The position numbers and the translations under genes are program-made. A DNA stretch of 64,000 nt from Candidatus Planktophila vernalis (lineage in GTDB: Bacteria; Actinomycetota; Actinomycetes; Nanopelagicales; Nanopelagicaceae). Below, in pieces: positions 8,194 through 15,700 of this stretch. Every line of letters starts with the position of its first letter. Positions within the stretch are counted from its first letter, which is position 1. The stretch is taken from NCBI RefSeq assembly GCF_002288185.1, contig NZ_CP016776.1, positions 558,001 through 622,000 on the forward strand, read 5' to 3'. The notes beneath the pieces were generated by a model, which searched no databases, was not told where the DNA came from, and was given only the letters and a program-made list of their open reading frames with translations.

Positions 8194-8456
8194 AACGTTG
8201 CTCCATCATCTTCGTGATATCCGCGATGAAACCAACGCTTCACTGCGCGCTTAACTGCCTGCCACATTGCACGTGGTGATTGTCGTGGGGGATTGGGTGG
8301 AATAAATCGATTTGAATCTTGTATCGCATCAAGATCATCTAAATATGTTGTGGGTGCTGATTCATCCAGGGACAGGCCAGAGACGATGGAATCAAATTCG
8401 CTACGAATAAGTTCCTCTTCATCGAACTCATCAGGGCCTGGACGGGGATTGTTCAC
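8190..8456 (-). CDS. Small hypothetical protein, acidic N-half and basic amphipathic C-half
   Basis: An 88-residue ORF from GTG 8456 that overlaps the oxidoreductase start by four bases, so it is very likely translated. The first 50 residues are strongly acidic (EFDEEELIRSEFD). A central RFIPPNPPR motif resembles the FVPPEPPP stretch that precedes membrane segments in several actinobacterial hypothetical proteins. The end is a basic, tryptophan-containing helix (AVKRAVKRWFHRGYHEDD). There is no membrane helix. I do not recognise the family. Peripheral membrane association through the basic helix is only a suggestion. Confidence 0.6.
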   Translation of the reverse strand: MNNPRPGPDEFDEEELIRSEFDSIVSGLSLDESAPTTYLDDLDAIQDSNRFIPPNPPRQSPRAMWQAVKRAVKRWFHRGYHEDDGATL

Positions 8457-8488
8457 CCTCAGATAGTGTCATATCTGGCAATAGCGAC

Positions 8489-8494
8489 TAAATT
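8489..8494 (+). promoter_or_regulatory. -10 element for the PlsC-like gene
   Basis: TAAATT, then 6 nt, then GTG 8501. This selects the GTG as start of a leaderless message. Confidence 0.55.
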
Positions 8495-8500
8495 AGACCC

Positions 8501-9202
8501 GTGCTCAACAACCTGCCGTATGGAACTTTGCGTGCGTTCCTGACGCCTTTCTTGATGGCAGGCTTTCGTCCCAAAGTTAAAGGGCTTCGAAATGTTCCGG
8601 CAAAAGGCCCAGTGATCATCGCGTCTAACCATCTATCTTTTAGCGATTCCATCTTTATGCCATTGGTAGTCCCACGAAAAGTTACCTTCTTAGCAAAGAG
8701 CGAATACTTCACCTCACCTGGACCTAAGGGATTGCTCAAGAAGTTAACTTTCATAGCCCTAGGCCAAGTCCCGGTTGATCGCTCAGGCGGGCGCCGAAGT
8801 GAAGCAGCCCTGATTACTGGATTAAAAGTTTTGGCAGAAGGTGATTGTCTAGGAATTTATCCAGAAGGAACACGCTCACCAGATGGGCGCCTTTATAAAG
8901 GTCGCACAGGAATTGCCCGTTTAGCAATTGAATCAGGGGCACCAGTTATACCTGTTGCAATGTCCAACACGGACAAGATTCAACCCACAGGAAAAGTGAT
9001 CCCTAATCTTCATCGCGTAGGAATGCAATTTGGAAAGCCCATGTATTTTGATGGTGACTCCACAGATTTGCTCTATCTGCGCGATGTGACCGATCAAATC
9101 ATGAATGTCATTCAAGCTATGTCAGGCCAAGAATATGTTGATACATATGCGCCTAAGAAATCAAAGCCAGATGATATTAATGTTGCTGGCGAGGAAGACT
9201 AG
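8501..9202 (+). CDS. 1-acyl-sn-glycerol-3-phosphate acyltransferase (PlsC family)
   Basis: A 233-residue LPLAT-superfamily enzyme for phospholipid synthesis. Block I is SNHLSFSDS (HX4D catalytic motif), block II is around GQVPVDRSGG, block III is IYPEGTRSPDGRLYKG (glycerol-phosphate binding), and block IV is VIPVAMSNTDKI. The protein is expected at the inner membrane face, transferring acyl groups to lysophosphatidate or a related lysolipid. An Rv2182c-like acyltransferase occupies a similar place near pimB in mycobacteria, which fits the local lipid theme. Its stop shares CTAG with the convergent nuclease-like gene. A second acyltransferase of this superfamily lies at 21.4-22.1 kb. Confidence 0.85.
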   Translation: MLNNLPYGTLRAFLTPFLMAGFRPKVKGLRNVPAKGPVIIASNHLSFSDSIFMPLVVPRKVTFLAKSEYFTSPGPKGLLKKLTFIALGQVPVDRSGGRRSEAALITGLKVLAEGDCLGIYPEGTRSPDGRLYKGRTGIARLAIESGAPVIPVAMSNTDKIQPTGKVIPNLHRVGMQFGKPMYFDGDSTDLLYLRDVTDQIMNVIQAMSGQEYVDTYAPKKSKPDDINVAGEED

Positions 9203-9882
9203 AGAAGATCTAAACCATTTCTTGTAGTTAAGAATTGGCATGTGGTGCAGGTTGGACCAGCTTCTGGTATTTCACCTTCTAGAACTTGAATGAAATCTCC
9301 AATCACTCTCATGAAGTTATCGTGATCACGTTCAACTGCCACATACTTTTGATAGACACCAAAGCCACTGTTATCTGGATTATCACCAACGGTGTGGGTT
9401 GGTTTCCACACAAGCAAGCCCATGGATGCAACTTCAACAGCCTTGCCAGCAGCTGGGTTTTCTAAGGCAAAGGCATATGCCTCTAACTGAGGTGAGTAGA
9501 AAGCCCCGCTATCTCGCTCTGAATCAGAGACTTTGCAATCGATTAATCCGACGGTGCCATCATCATTAGTTGATACAAGATCGTATTTTCCTAGTATGCG
9601 CCAGCGTGTGTCCTGGCCATTGATTTGAATGGGCTTGCTCTTAACGAATTCGCCCCATTTTGTAACAGTTCCAGGGCGAAGTGATGGATCGATAGTTGGC
9701 ATATCTGCGCGCTGAAAGTACTCCTCTTGCAGTGAAGATAATGTGCCAACAAGTGGCATGGTCATAGGAGCGGTGACTTTGTACCAGTACTTAACCCATA
9801 AGCAACGTTTGCATGTTGATAGTCCAAAAGTTAAATCCGAAGGGGAGATGTTTTCGCGCGCTGGCTTTATAGGTTTTTTCAT
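9199..9882 (-). CDS. RecB/Cas4-like PD-(D/E)XK nuclease with four cysteines
   Basis: A 227-residue protein. The core reads ILGKYDLVS, a turn, then GLIDCKVS (Asp, then the D-x-K pair) and SPQLEAYAFALE (Gln/Tyr motif IV), the order of RecB-type PD-(D/E)XK nucleases. Cysteines occur as C24-x2-C27 (STCKRCLW) near the N-terminus and C212-x2-C215 (GPTCTTCQF) at the C-terminus, an arrangement like the iron-sulfur clasp of AddB, Cas4 and Dna2, though those families use a 1+3 split. No cas, recBCD or addAB gene is nearby. A DNA repair or nucleic-acid processing role is inferred; a Zn ribbon in place of Fe-S is possible. Start ATG 9882. Confidence 0.7.
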   Translation of the reverse strand: MKKPIKPARENISPSDLTFGLSTCKRCLWVKYWYKVTAPMTMPLVGTLSSLQEEYFQRADMPTIDPSLRPGTVTKWGEFVKSKPIQINGQDTRWRILGKYDLVSTNDDGTVGLIDCKVSDSERDSGAFYSPQLEAYAFALENPAAGKAVEVASMGLLVWKPTHTVGDNPDNSGFGVYQKYVAVERDHDNFMRVIGDFIQVLEGEIPEAGPTCTTCQFLTTRNGLDLL

Positions 9883-9897
9883 ATGCCTATTGTGTCT

Positions 9898-10542
9898 CTA
9901 GCCACCGACAATTGCTAAGTACAAAACCGACAGACCTAGAAGGATCATGATGCTTCCCCCAGTTGCGCGTAGTTTTTCCAGGCGGCTGGAGTCTTTAGCT
10001 AGCCATGCACGGGCCGTGCCCGCTAATAATCCCCAGGTGCCATCAGAGAAGAAGGCAAGAATGGAAAAAATTGCGCCGAGCAAAATCAACTGTGAGGTGA
10101 TCTGCCCTTTCTCACGATCGATGAACTGAGGAAGAACGGCTGCATAGAAAACTATCGCTTTGGGGTTCAGTGCTCCAACCCAAAACCCATCTCGCATGGA
10201 GCGAAGGGCAGTAGGAGAGACATCTCCCTGATTGGTCATATCCGATGCATGAGCTTTGCGTTGCCTGATTGCATCAATACCTAAATAGATTAAGTAAAGG
10301 CCGCCGCCCCATTGCACTGCGATGTATGCAAGATCTGATCTTTGCAAGATAGGGCCAAGACCAAGAGCCACAAATACTGATAAAACAAAAGAACCGGAGA
10401 CATTGCCTGCAACGGTGAAAACTGCAACTTTGCGACCCCAGGCGATGGCCCGAGCGATTACGAATAAAACGCTCGGGCCAGGCGCCAAGATAATAATCAT
10501 CGCGGCAACGATGTACTCAGCTAAGCGCGAAGGAATTACCAC
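9898..10542 (-). CDS. LysE/RhtB-family exporter
   Basis: A 214-residue integral membrane protein with about six helices and the family pattern: an N-terminal LAPGPSVLFVIARAIAWGRK (the conserved PGP segment), GGGLYLIYLGIDAIR in the third helix, and a loop-then-helix FWVGALNPKAIVFYAAVLPQF (the N-P-K-A motif). Members export amino acids such as lysine, homoserine or leucine, or small related solutes. The start is GTG 10542, chosen because TACTAT lies 7 nt upstream. The gene runs away from the PadR-ino1 unit. The substrate is not predictable. Confidence 0.85.
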   Translation of the reverse strand: MVIPSRLAEYIVAAMIIILAPGPSVLFVIARAIAWGRKVAVFTVAGNVSGSFVLSVFVALGLGPILQRSDLAYIAVQWGGGLYLIYLGIDAIRQRKAHASDMTNQGDVSPTALRSMRDGFWVGALNPKAIVFYAAVLPQFIDREKGQITSQLILLGAIFSILAFFSDGTWGLLAGTARAWLAKDSSRLEKLRATGGSIMILLGLSVLYLAIVGG

Positions 10543-10549
10543 AGGTCAG

Positions 10550-10555
10550 ATAGTA
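10550..10555 (-). promoter_or_regulatory. -10 element for the LysE-type exporter
   Basis: On the minus strand TACTAT is 7 nt before GTG 10542. The next gene in the other direction starts at 10753. Apart from this promoter and the PadR-side dyads, I see nothing in 10556-10680. Confidence 0.5.
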
Positions 10556-10680
10556 GTTAGAGTCGCTACTCAGCGGGCAGTGAGGGCTCAAGTGCCACGT
10601 CTGGATCGCTGGCGTGGCCTTTTCTACACCTTTGCCCTAGGGGAGATCTGAGCGTGAGCGTGTTGGAAGTTGCGCCTGCC

Positions 10681-10738
10681 TACCTATCCCAATAGATTAC
10701 GGCTGTATATATCGAATGGATACATAGCCCGATAGGTA
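10681..10738. promoter_or_regulatory. Nested inverted repeats upstream of padR-ino1, candidate PadR operator/promoter
   Basis: TACCTATC (10681-10688) and GATAGGTA (10731-10738) are perfect inverted repeats. Inside them TGTAT (10704-10708) and ATACA (10720-10724) form a second dyad, TGTAT-N11-ATACA, flanked by GGC and GCC-type bases. PadR regulators bind ATGT/ACAT-type palindromes near their own promoters, so the inner dyad is a good autoregulatory operator candidate. The AT-rich TATATAT inside it could supply a -10 element. Binding is inferred. Confidence 0.55.
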
Positions 10739-10752
10739 GAAAGGAGTAAGCG

Positions 10753-11283
10753 ATGCGCTCACGCAGTGAATCACTTGAGTTCGCCCTCCTTGGTCTTTTA
10801 TCCCAGACCCCGCTTCATGGCTATGAGCTTCGAAAGCGCATGGGCACAATCTTTGGACCCTTCCGCGCACTCTCCTTTTCAGTTCTCTACCCACAGCTGC
10901 GCAGAATGTTGGAAGCCGGCCTTATTGAAGAGAGCGTGGTGGATTCTCCATCTCGGCGCTCGCGAATCGTTTATGACATTACAGATAAAGGTCAGGCTCG
11001 CTTTGAGAACCTGACAGAGACCGTTAGCCCTGAAACATGGGAAGACGAAGGATTTGAAATCCGCTTTGCATTTTTCTCTCCAACATCTTCAAAGAACAGA
11101 GTAAGAATTCTTGAGGGACGCCATCGTCGCCTTAAGGAGAAAGCAGAGATTCTGCGCGGTGAACTCGAGAAGTCACCGATTGGAATCGATAAATATCTGG
11201 AGGAGTGGCGACGTCACTCACTGGACTCAGCTGACCGAGAGATTGCTTGGCTGGAAAAAATGATCAAAACCGAGAGGAAATAG
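10753..11283 (+). CDS. PadR-family transcriptional regulator, ino1-linked
   Basis: A 176-residue winged-helix regulator: N-terminal PadR domain ([24 protein letters not shown], then [21 protein letters not shown] and the wing [16 protein letters not shown]), followed by a charged helical C-terminal dimerisation region (residues about 115-176). A good Shine-Dalgarno (AAAGGAG) precedes ATG 10753. The gene is one base from ino1, and a PadR gene next to inositol-phosphate synthase is a conserved actinobacterial pair (Rv0047c-Rv0046c in M. tuberculosis). Control of ino1 and of itself is the natural inference. The effector is unknown. Confidence 0.88.
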   Translation: MRSRSESLEFALLGLLSQTPLHGYELRKRMGTIFGPFRALSFSVLYPQLRRMLEAGLIEESVVDSPSRRSRIVYDITDKGQARFENLTETVSPETWEDEGFEIRFAFFSPTSSKNRVRILEGRHRRLKEKAEILRGELEKSPIGIDKYLEEWRRHSLDSADREIAWLEKMIKTERK

Positions 11284-11284
11284 A

Positions 11285-12382
11285 GTGAACATAACAACCG
11301 GTAAAGGCGACATCCGTGTTGCAATCGTTGGCGTAGGAAACTGTGCCAACTCTTTAGTTCAAGGCGTTACTTATTATAGGGATGCCGCCCTTGATCAAGA
11401 GATCCCAGGTCTTATGCATGCAACAGTTGGGGCGTATCACATTTCAAATGTGAAGTTCGTAGCAGCCTTTGACGTTGATGCAAAGAAGGTCGGTCTAGAT
11501 CTAGCTGATGCCATTTGGGCCAGCGAGAACAACACCATCAAGTTCACTGACGTAGCAAAGACTGGTGTCCCAGTTCTACGAGGTGTAACAAATGATGGTC
11601 TTGGAAAGTACTACCGCGAGACAATCAAAGAATCCGATGCCCCTGCAGTGGACGTCGTTGCAACGTTGAAGGCAGAGCAAGTAGATGTTTTAATCTGCTA
11701 CCTACCAGTGGGATCAGAAGTTGCCGCTAAGTACTATGCACAGTGCGCAATTGATGCAGGATGTGCCTTTGTTAACGCACTTCCAGTCTTTATCGCATCA
11801 GATCCAGTATGGGAAAAGAAGTTTGCTGATGCTGGTCTTCCAATCGTGGGAGATGACATCAAGAGCCAGGTGGGTGCAACAATTACTCACCGCATCATGG
11901 CTAAGTTGTTCCAAGATCGCGGTGTTCACCTCGATCGCACATACCAATTAAACGTTGGTGGAAATATGGACTTCAAGAACATGCTCGAGCGTGATCGCCT
12001 TGAATCCAAGAAGATTTCAAAGACTAACTCTGTAACATCACAGTTAGAGCATGACTTGGGTGAGAAGAATGTCCACATCGGACCTTCTGACTACATTCCA
12101 TGGCTAGATGATCGCAAGTGGGCCTACGTTCGCCTCGAAGGCCGCGCTTTTGGCGATGTTCCTCTTAACTTGGAATACAAGTTAGAAGTATGGGATTCAC
12201 CTAACTCTGCTGGTGTAATCATCGATGCACTACGTTGCGCCAAGATCGGCCTTGATCGCAAGATTGGTGGAGCTCTGCTCTCACCTTCTAGCTACTTCAT
12301 GAAGACACCACCTGTTCAGTACACAGATGAGCAGGCACATGTTAAGACTGAAGATTTCATCAACGGAAAGATTGAGCGCTAA
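11285..12382 (+). CDS. ino1: Myo-inositol-3-phosphate synthase
   Basis: A 365-residue actinobacterial-type MIPS that converts glucose 6-phosphate to myo-inositol 3-phosphate using NAD. The NAD-binding Rossmann motif is [15 protein letters not shown] near the N-terminus. The family blocks [33 protein letters not shown] and [12 protein letters not shown] are intact, as are the catalytic-lysine regions [10 protein letters not shown] and [13 protein letters not shown]. Start GTG 11285 lies one base after the PadR stop. The product feeds phosphatidylinositol and PIM synthesis (pgsA, pimA, pimB in this window) and possibly mycothiol. A strong terminator follows. Confidence 0.95.
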   Translation: MNITTGKGDIRVAIVGVGNCANSLVQGVTYYRDAALDQEIPGLMHATVGAYHISNVKFVAAFDVDAKKVGLDLADAIWASENNTIKFTDVAKTGVPVLRGVTNDGLGKYYRETIKESDAPAVDVVATLKAEQVDVLICYLPVGSEVAAKYYAQCAIDAGCAFVNALPVFIASDPVWEKKFADAGLPIVGDDIKSQVGATITHRIMAKLFQDRGVHLDRTYQLNVGGNMDFKNMLERDRLESKKISKTNSVTSQLEHDLGEKNVHIGPSDYIPWLDDRKWAYVRLEGRAFGDVPLNLEYKLEVWDSPNSAGVIIDALRCAKIGLDRKIGGALLSPSSYFMKTPPVQYTDEQAHVKTEDFINGKIER

Positions 12383-12402
12383 AGAAAAAAGAAGTAGAAA
12401 TG

Positions 12403-12436
12403 AAAAGGCCCCCCGGTATTAACCAGGGGGCCTTTT
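12403..12436 (+). terminator. Rho-independent terminator after ino1
   Basis: A perfect 11-bp stem pairs 12403-12413 (AAAAGGCCCCC) with 12426-12436 (GGGGGCCTTTT), with a short loop. The left arm is A-rich and the right arm ends in T residues, so it could act in both directions and also serve the convergent gene ending at 12462. Confidence 0.85.
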
Positions 12437-12461
12437 CTAACCCCTCACGGAGAGTTGAGGG

Positions 12462-13040
12462 TTAAATCGTCGCATCCTCAGGAGTGCGACGAATGTGCAT
12501 TAACCCGGCGATACCTAGCAAGAGGAATAGAACTCCGCCAACTAAAGATGCGATAGCTGCATATCCTGCAATGACACCCAGAGTTCCAAATGCATACGCC
12601 TCAAGGAGCATGCCACGAAGAGTGTTACCCATGAAAAGTGTTTGGCGAAGATCCCCATACTGCTTAATCTTTTCTACGTCAGTGCTTCCACCACGCACAA
12701 GGCCCATGTAAACACCTGAGACCTCAGAGTAAGTAGCTGGCTTACCCATTACTGCAATTGCAGAGCCTTTCATGTGCTCCCAGATGTATAGGTCTGAGTA
12801 ATCTCTAGCCATTTCTCCTGTAACTACTTTCATGCCAGCCCACTTGGCTAGTTGATCCTTAGTTTCACTTGGCATTGCATCTTCAGCTGGGAAGGAAATG
12901 TTTTGATTTTCCAACTGGCTTGCAACAGAATCGTTAGCAAAGTTTGCTCCGAAGTTAAGTAAGCCTGCAAATATCAATAGAAGTGCTGCTAGGCCAAGAC
13001 CTACGAAAGAAACCAGCTTGTCAAAAGTTCTACGTTTCAT
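12462..13040 (-). CDS. Conserved actinobacterial membrane protein of unknown function
   Basis: A 192-residue protein with an N-terminal transmembrane helix (residues about 8-33), an extracytoplasmic middle domain of about 105 residues, a second hydrophobic stretch of one or two helices (about 147-182) and a short basic tail. The middle contains KVVTGEMARDYSDLYIWEHM and LRQTLFMGNTLRGMLLEAYAF, blocks I associate with a widespread uncharacterised actinobacterial family. A strong Shine-Dalgarno (AAGGAGAG) precedes ATG 13040. It lies downstream of a small LuxR-type gene on the same strand, with two tandem dyads between them. No enzyme motif is visible. Confidence 0.7.
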   Translation of the reverse strand: MKRRTFDKLVSFVGLGLAALLLIFAGLLNFGANFANDSVASQLENQNISFPAEDAMPSETKDQLAKWAGMKVVTGEMARDYSDLYIWEHMKGSAIAVMGKPATYSEVSGVYMGLVRGGSTDVEKIKQYGDLRQTLFMGNTLRGMLLEAYAFGTLGVIAGYAAIASLVGGVLFLLLGIAGLMHIRRTPEDATI

Positions 13041-13059
13041 TTAATTACTCTCCTTTTAG

Positions 13060-13105
13060 GCATCATGTGTATTGATGCACTTCATAGTTAACTCTTCTAA
13101 CTATG
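13060..13105. repeat. Two tandem dyads, each with a 7-nt spacer, upstream of the membrane-protein gene
   Basis: GCATCA (13060-13065) pairs with TGATGC (13073-13078), and CATAGTTA (13083-13090) pairs with TAACTATG (13098-13105). Both have exactly 7 nt between arms. No T-run follows, so operator sites or a structured leader are likelier than termination. The remaining intergenic sequence to 13202 shows nothing else I can name. Confidence 0.5.
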
Positions 13106-13202
13106 TGTGAGAGTTCGAAAGTGCGAGGGTCACCACTCGATGACTTGAAAAAATGAATCTGAGAGAGTTAGCCCTCAGAAACTGTGATTCAACAGACAGG
13201 AA

Positions 13203-13523
13203 TTAATCAACGTGACGGTTGCACATAGCCTTGCCGTCTGGTCCAACTTCCAGATGCGCACAAGGCACATTTAATTCATCAAAAGCTTTATCTCCATAAT
13301 GCGCTCTGAATGCAAGTGCAAGAAGAACTCTCAAATTAGTTTCGCTATCAGATTTAATTCCAAATACCTGGGCACTTCGGCTGACAGTATTTTCAATAAC
13401 TTTTTCAGTATGCGCTGTTTCATTAGCGATAGCGGAGTTGGATTTACCCTCACATAAAAGATTGAGGACTAACTGTTCAAAAGGGGATAGTTCTCGTGAT
13501 GCAATAGTTATGTCTCTTGCCAT
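13203..13523 (-). CDS. Small standalone LuxR-type HTH protein with Cys/His tail
   Basis: A 106-residue protein. Residues about 12-75 form a GerE/LuxR helix-turn-helix (LSPFEQLVLNLLCEGKSNSAIA, then TEKVIENTVSRSAQVFGI), with no receiver or ligand domain in front. The last 20 residues carry PCAHLEVGPDGKAMCNRHVD, a C-x-H ... C-x2-H pattern that could bind a metal. A Shine-Dalgarno (GAGAGGTGG) sits before ATG 13523. It is transcribed toward the membrane-protein gene. It resembles single-domain LuxR proteins of actinobacteria but the target and signal are unknown. Confidence 0.72.
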   Translation of the reverse strand: MARDITIASRELSPFEQLVLNLLCEGKSNSAIANETAHTEKVIENTVSRSAQVFGIKSDSETNLRVLLALAFRAHYGDKAFDELNVPCAHLEVGPDGKAMCNRHVD

Positions 13524-13586
13524 CGTAAATGACCACCTCTCCGCGGTGTTTCCATTGTCCTACTTTGTTCAAGGGAATATCACCCC

Positions 13587-13592
13587 TAAGAT
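13587..13592 (+). promoter_or_regulatory. -10 element for the crotonase gene
   Basis: TAAGAT, 6 nt, ATG 13599. Confidence 0.55.
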
Positions 13593-13598
13593 GGGCCA

Positions 13599-14345
13599 AT
13601 GAGTGAAATCTTGACCACCCAGTCAGGCTCAATCCTGACTCTGTCCTTCAATAGGCCCGCAAAGATGAACGCTCTTACGCGGGCGATGTATGCCAGCTTA
13701 GCTAAAGGTCTCAATGATGCCGCTGGAGATTTTGGTATCCGTGCGGTCATTCTTACAAGTGAAGGTGATCATTTCACTGCAGGAAATGACATCGTCGATT
13801 TTATGGACAATCCACCCACAAGTGATTCATCAGAGGTTGCCCAATTCTTAGCAGCGTTACTTAACTTTCCTAAACCACTCATTGGTGCAGTTAAAGGTAA
13901 TGCAGTTGGGGTTGGCACAACGATGCTTTTGCATTGCGATGTTGTCGTTGCCGCACCTTCTGCCAACTTCTCTATGCCTTTTGCATCTTTAGGTTTGGTG
14001 CCTGAAGCAGGTTCAAGTTTCCTCTTTCCTGCATTAGTGGGATATCAAAGAGCTGCCAAGATTTTCTTTACCGGTGAATCTTTTGGCGCAGATGCAGCAC
14101 TTGAAATGGGCCTGATCGCCGAAATTGATTCAGATGCATTGGCCGGTGCAACAAAGATTGCCCAGCACATCGCCGAGCAACCACCTCAAGCAATTATTAA
14201 CACCAAAGCACTGCTCAAGGCGCGCAACCACGAATCAGTGGCAGCAGTGATGAAGGCAGAGTTTGAAATCTTTGCCATGGCTTTGCAATCAGATGAAGCA
14301 ATGGAAGCGTTTATGAAGTTTATGGCTAAGAAGGGGAAATCATGA
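13599..14345 (+). CDS. Enoyl-CoA hydratase/isomerase (crotonase) family protein
   Basis: A 248-residue crotonase. The oxyanion-hole segments are present as FTAGNDIVDFM (first) and AVKGNAVGVGTTMLLHCD (second), with the SMPFASLGLVPEAGSSFLFP region that carries one of the usual catalytic acids. Proteins of this length act on acyl-CoA esters in beta-oxidation or degradation of branched or aromatic acids. It overlaps the following SDR gene by ATGA, so the two probably act in the same pathway. Exact substrate unknown. Confidence 0.82.
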   Translation: MSEILTTQSGSILTLSFNRPAKMNALTRAMYASLAKGLNDAAGDFGIRAVILTSEGDHFTAGNDIVDFMDNPPTSDSSEVAQFLAALLNFPKPLIGAVKGNAVGVGTTMLLHCDVVVAAPSANFSMPFASLGLVPEAGSSFLFPALVGYQRAAKIFFTGESFGADAALEMGLIAEIDSDALAGATKIAQHIAEQPPQAIINTKALLKARNHESVAAVMKAEFEIFAMALQSDEAMEAFMKFMAKKGKS

Positions 14346-15172
14346 CACTTGCAGGAAAGCGCATATTCATCACAGGAGGATCTCGCGGTATTGGCTTAGC
14401 GATTGCATTGCGCGCCGCAGCCGATGGTGCATCCGTAGCAATTGCGGCAAAAACCTCAGACCCTAATCCAAAACTTCCAGGAACTATTCACACAGCAGCT
14501 GCAGAAATTGAAGCCGCAGGTGGAAAGGCCCTTGCAATTCAATGTGATCTTCGGGATGAACTCCAGATTGAGGCCGCAGTTAATCAAGCCGCAGAAGCCT
14601 TTGGTGGAATAGATATTCTGGTCAATAATGCCAGTGCCATTAATTTGACGCCTACAGATGCAACACCAGCTAAGCGCTTTGATCTCATGTTTGATGTGAA
14701 CGTGCGCGGTACTTTTCTAACTTCTCAGGCTGCTTTGCCACATCTTCGCAAATCAGCTGCCGATGGTCGTAATCCTCATATTTTGAATCTGTCACCACCG
14801 CTATCGATGAAGCCAGTGTGGTTTAAAAACCATGTTGCTTACACAATGGCTAAATACGGCATGAGTATGTGCGTATTGGGAATGGCTGAAGAGTTCAAGC
14901 GTGATGGAATTGCTGTGAATGCGCTGTGGCCACGAACTGTTATCGATACTGCTGCTCTTCAAATGATTCCAGGCATTGATGCCCTAGCTGGTCGCACACC
15001 TGAAATCTTGGCAGATGCTGCATATGTCATCTTTAATCGCAAAGCAGCAGATTGCACTGGCAATTTCTTTGTAGATGATGAGTTATTGGCATCAGAAGGA
15101 ATTACTGATCTAGAGAAGTATTCTGTTACTCCAGGGACAAAGGATTTCCTTCTCGACTTCTTTCTTGACTAA
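14342..15172 (+). CDS. Short-chain dehydrogenase/reductase (HSDL2/citronellal-dehydrogenase-like)
   Basis: A 276-residue SDR with the cofactor motif ITGGSRGIGLAIALRAA, the structural NNAS motif (DILVNNASAINLT), the serine region LNLSPPLS, and the catalytic YTMAKYGMSM (Y-x3-K). The tail after the core (VDDELLASEGITDLEKYSV) is typical of the HSDL2-like group, which acts on fatty or terpenoid alcohols or acyl-CoA. ATG 14342 overlaps the crotonase stop, implying translational coupling. Together they suggest a small lipid or isoprenoid oxidation module. Confidence 0.82.
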   Translation: MTLAGKRIFITGGSRGIGLAIALRAAADGASVAIAAKTSDPNPKLPGTIHTAAAEIEAAGGKALAIQCDLRDELQIEAAVNQAAEAFGGIDILVNNASAINLTPTDATPAKRFDLMFDVNVRGTFLTSQAALPHLRKSAADGRNPHILNLSPPLSMKPVWFKNHVAYTMAKYGMSMCVLGMAEEFKRDGIAVNALWPRTVIDTAALQMIPGIDALAGRTPEILADAAYVIFNRKAADCTGNFFVDDELLASEGITDLEKYSVTPGTKDFLLDFFLD

Positions 15173-15175
15173 GAT
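15170..15175 (+). promoter_or_regulatory. -10 element for copC
   Basis: TAAGAT, 6 nt, ATG 15182. The hexamer overlaps the stop codon of the SDR gene. Confidence 0.55.
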
Positions 15176-15181
15176 GGCTAA

Positions 15182-15691
15182 ATGATCAAGAAAATTCTTG
15201 TACTTGCTATTGCCTCTCTGTTTGCCTTTCCTATTGCCGCTTTTGCCCACGGAGAAATGGTCCAAGCAACTCCGGCAGTAGATTCAAATGTGCTCACAGC
15301 ACCCACAGAGGTTTCAATTGAATTTGATGGAAAGCTTCAAATCATTGGAAACACCAACGTAAATTCAATTGAAGTAACTGATAATCAAGGTCAAATAATT
15401 TCATCTCCAACTTCAGTAGTTGAAGGCAACAAGATTTCAACAAAATTGCAGTTAACCGATATTACTGGCCTGGTTTCAGTGCACTATCGAATAGTTTCTG
15501 AAGACGGACATCCTGTTGAAGGCGATTACAGCTTCACTGTTGGTGAAACGCCAGTGGCTATTAGTGCGCAAAGTGAAGAAAGCGCTGGAGAAGAAGTTGC
15601 AGAAAGTGGCAGTAATTTACTTGTGAACGGAATCGGAATTTTGACTCTAGTTAGCATTGCTTTCCTCGTTGTAAGGCGCATCAAGAAGTAG
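15182..15691 (+). CDS. copC: CopC-domain copper-binding protein, membrane-anchored
   Basis: A 169-residue exported protein. The signal peptide (residues 1-22) ends at AFA, leaving the mature N-terminus HGEM, whose His is the N-terminal copper ligand of CopC/YobA domains. The beta-sandwich continues through LTAPTEVSIEFD to VHYRIVSEDGHPVEGDYSFTVG, which carries the second conserved His. An acidic linker precedes a C-terminal helix (about 148-164) and a basic stop-transfer tail. CopC proteins bind copper outside the membrane and often hand it to CopD; no CopD domain is present here. A supply role for the cytochrome oxidase encoded at 41.7-49.8 kb is conceivable. Confidence 0.85.
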   Translation: MIKKILVLAIASLFAFPIAAFAHGEMVQATPAVDSNVLTAPTEVSIEFDGKLQIIGNTNVNSIEVTDNQGQIISSPTSVVEGNKISTKLQLTDITGLVSVHYRIVSEDGHPVEGDYSFTVGETPVAISAQSEESAGEEVAESGSNLLVNGIGILTLVSIAFLVVRRIKK

Positions 15692-15694
15692 ACT
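15689..15694 (+). promoter_or_regulatory. -10 element for the NCS1 permease
   Basis: TAGACT, 6 nt, ATG 15701. It begins inside the copC stop codon. Confidence 0.55.
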
Positions 15695-15700
15695 GCCCCA

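Noticed and set aside
13083-13105. Terminator for the LuxR-type gene.
   Set aside because: A perfect 8-bp stem is present, but no T-run follows on the minus strand and the stem is AT-rich; treated as a dyad instead.
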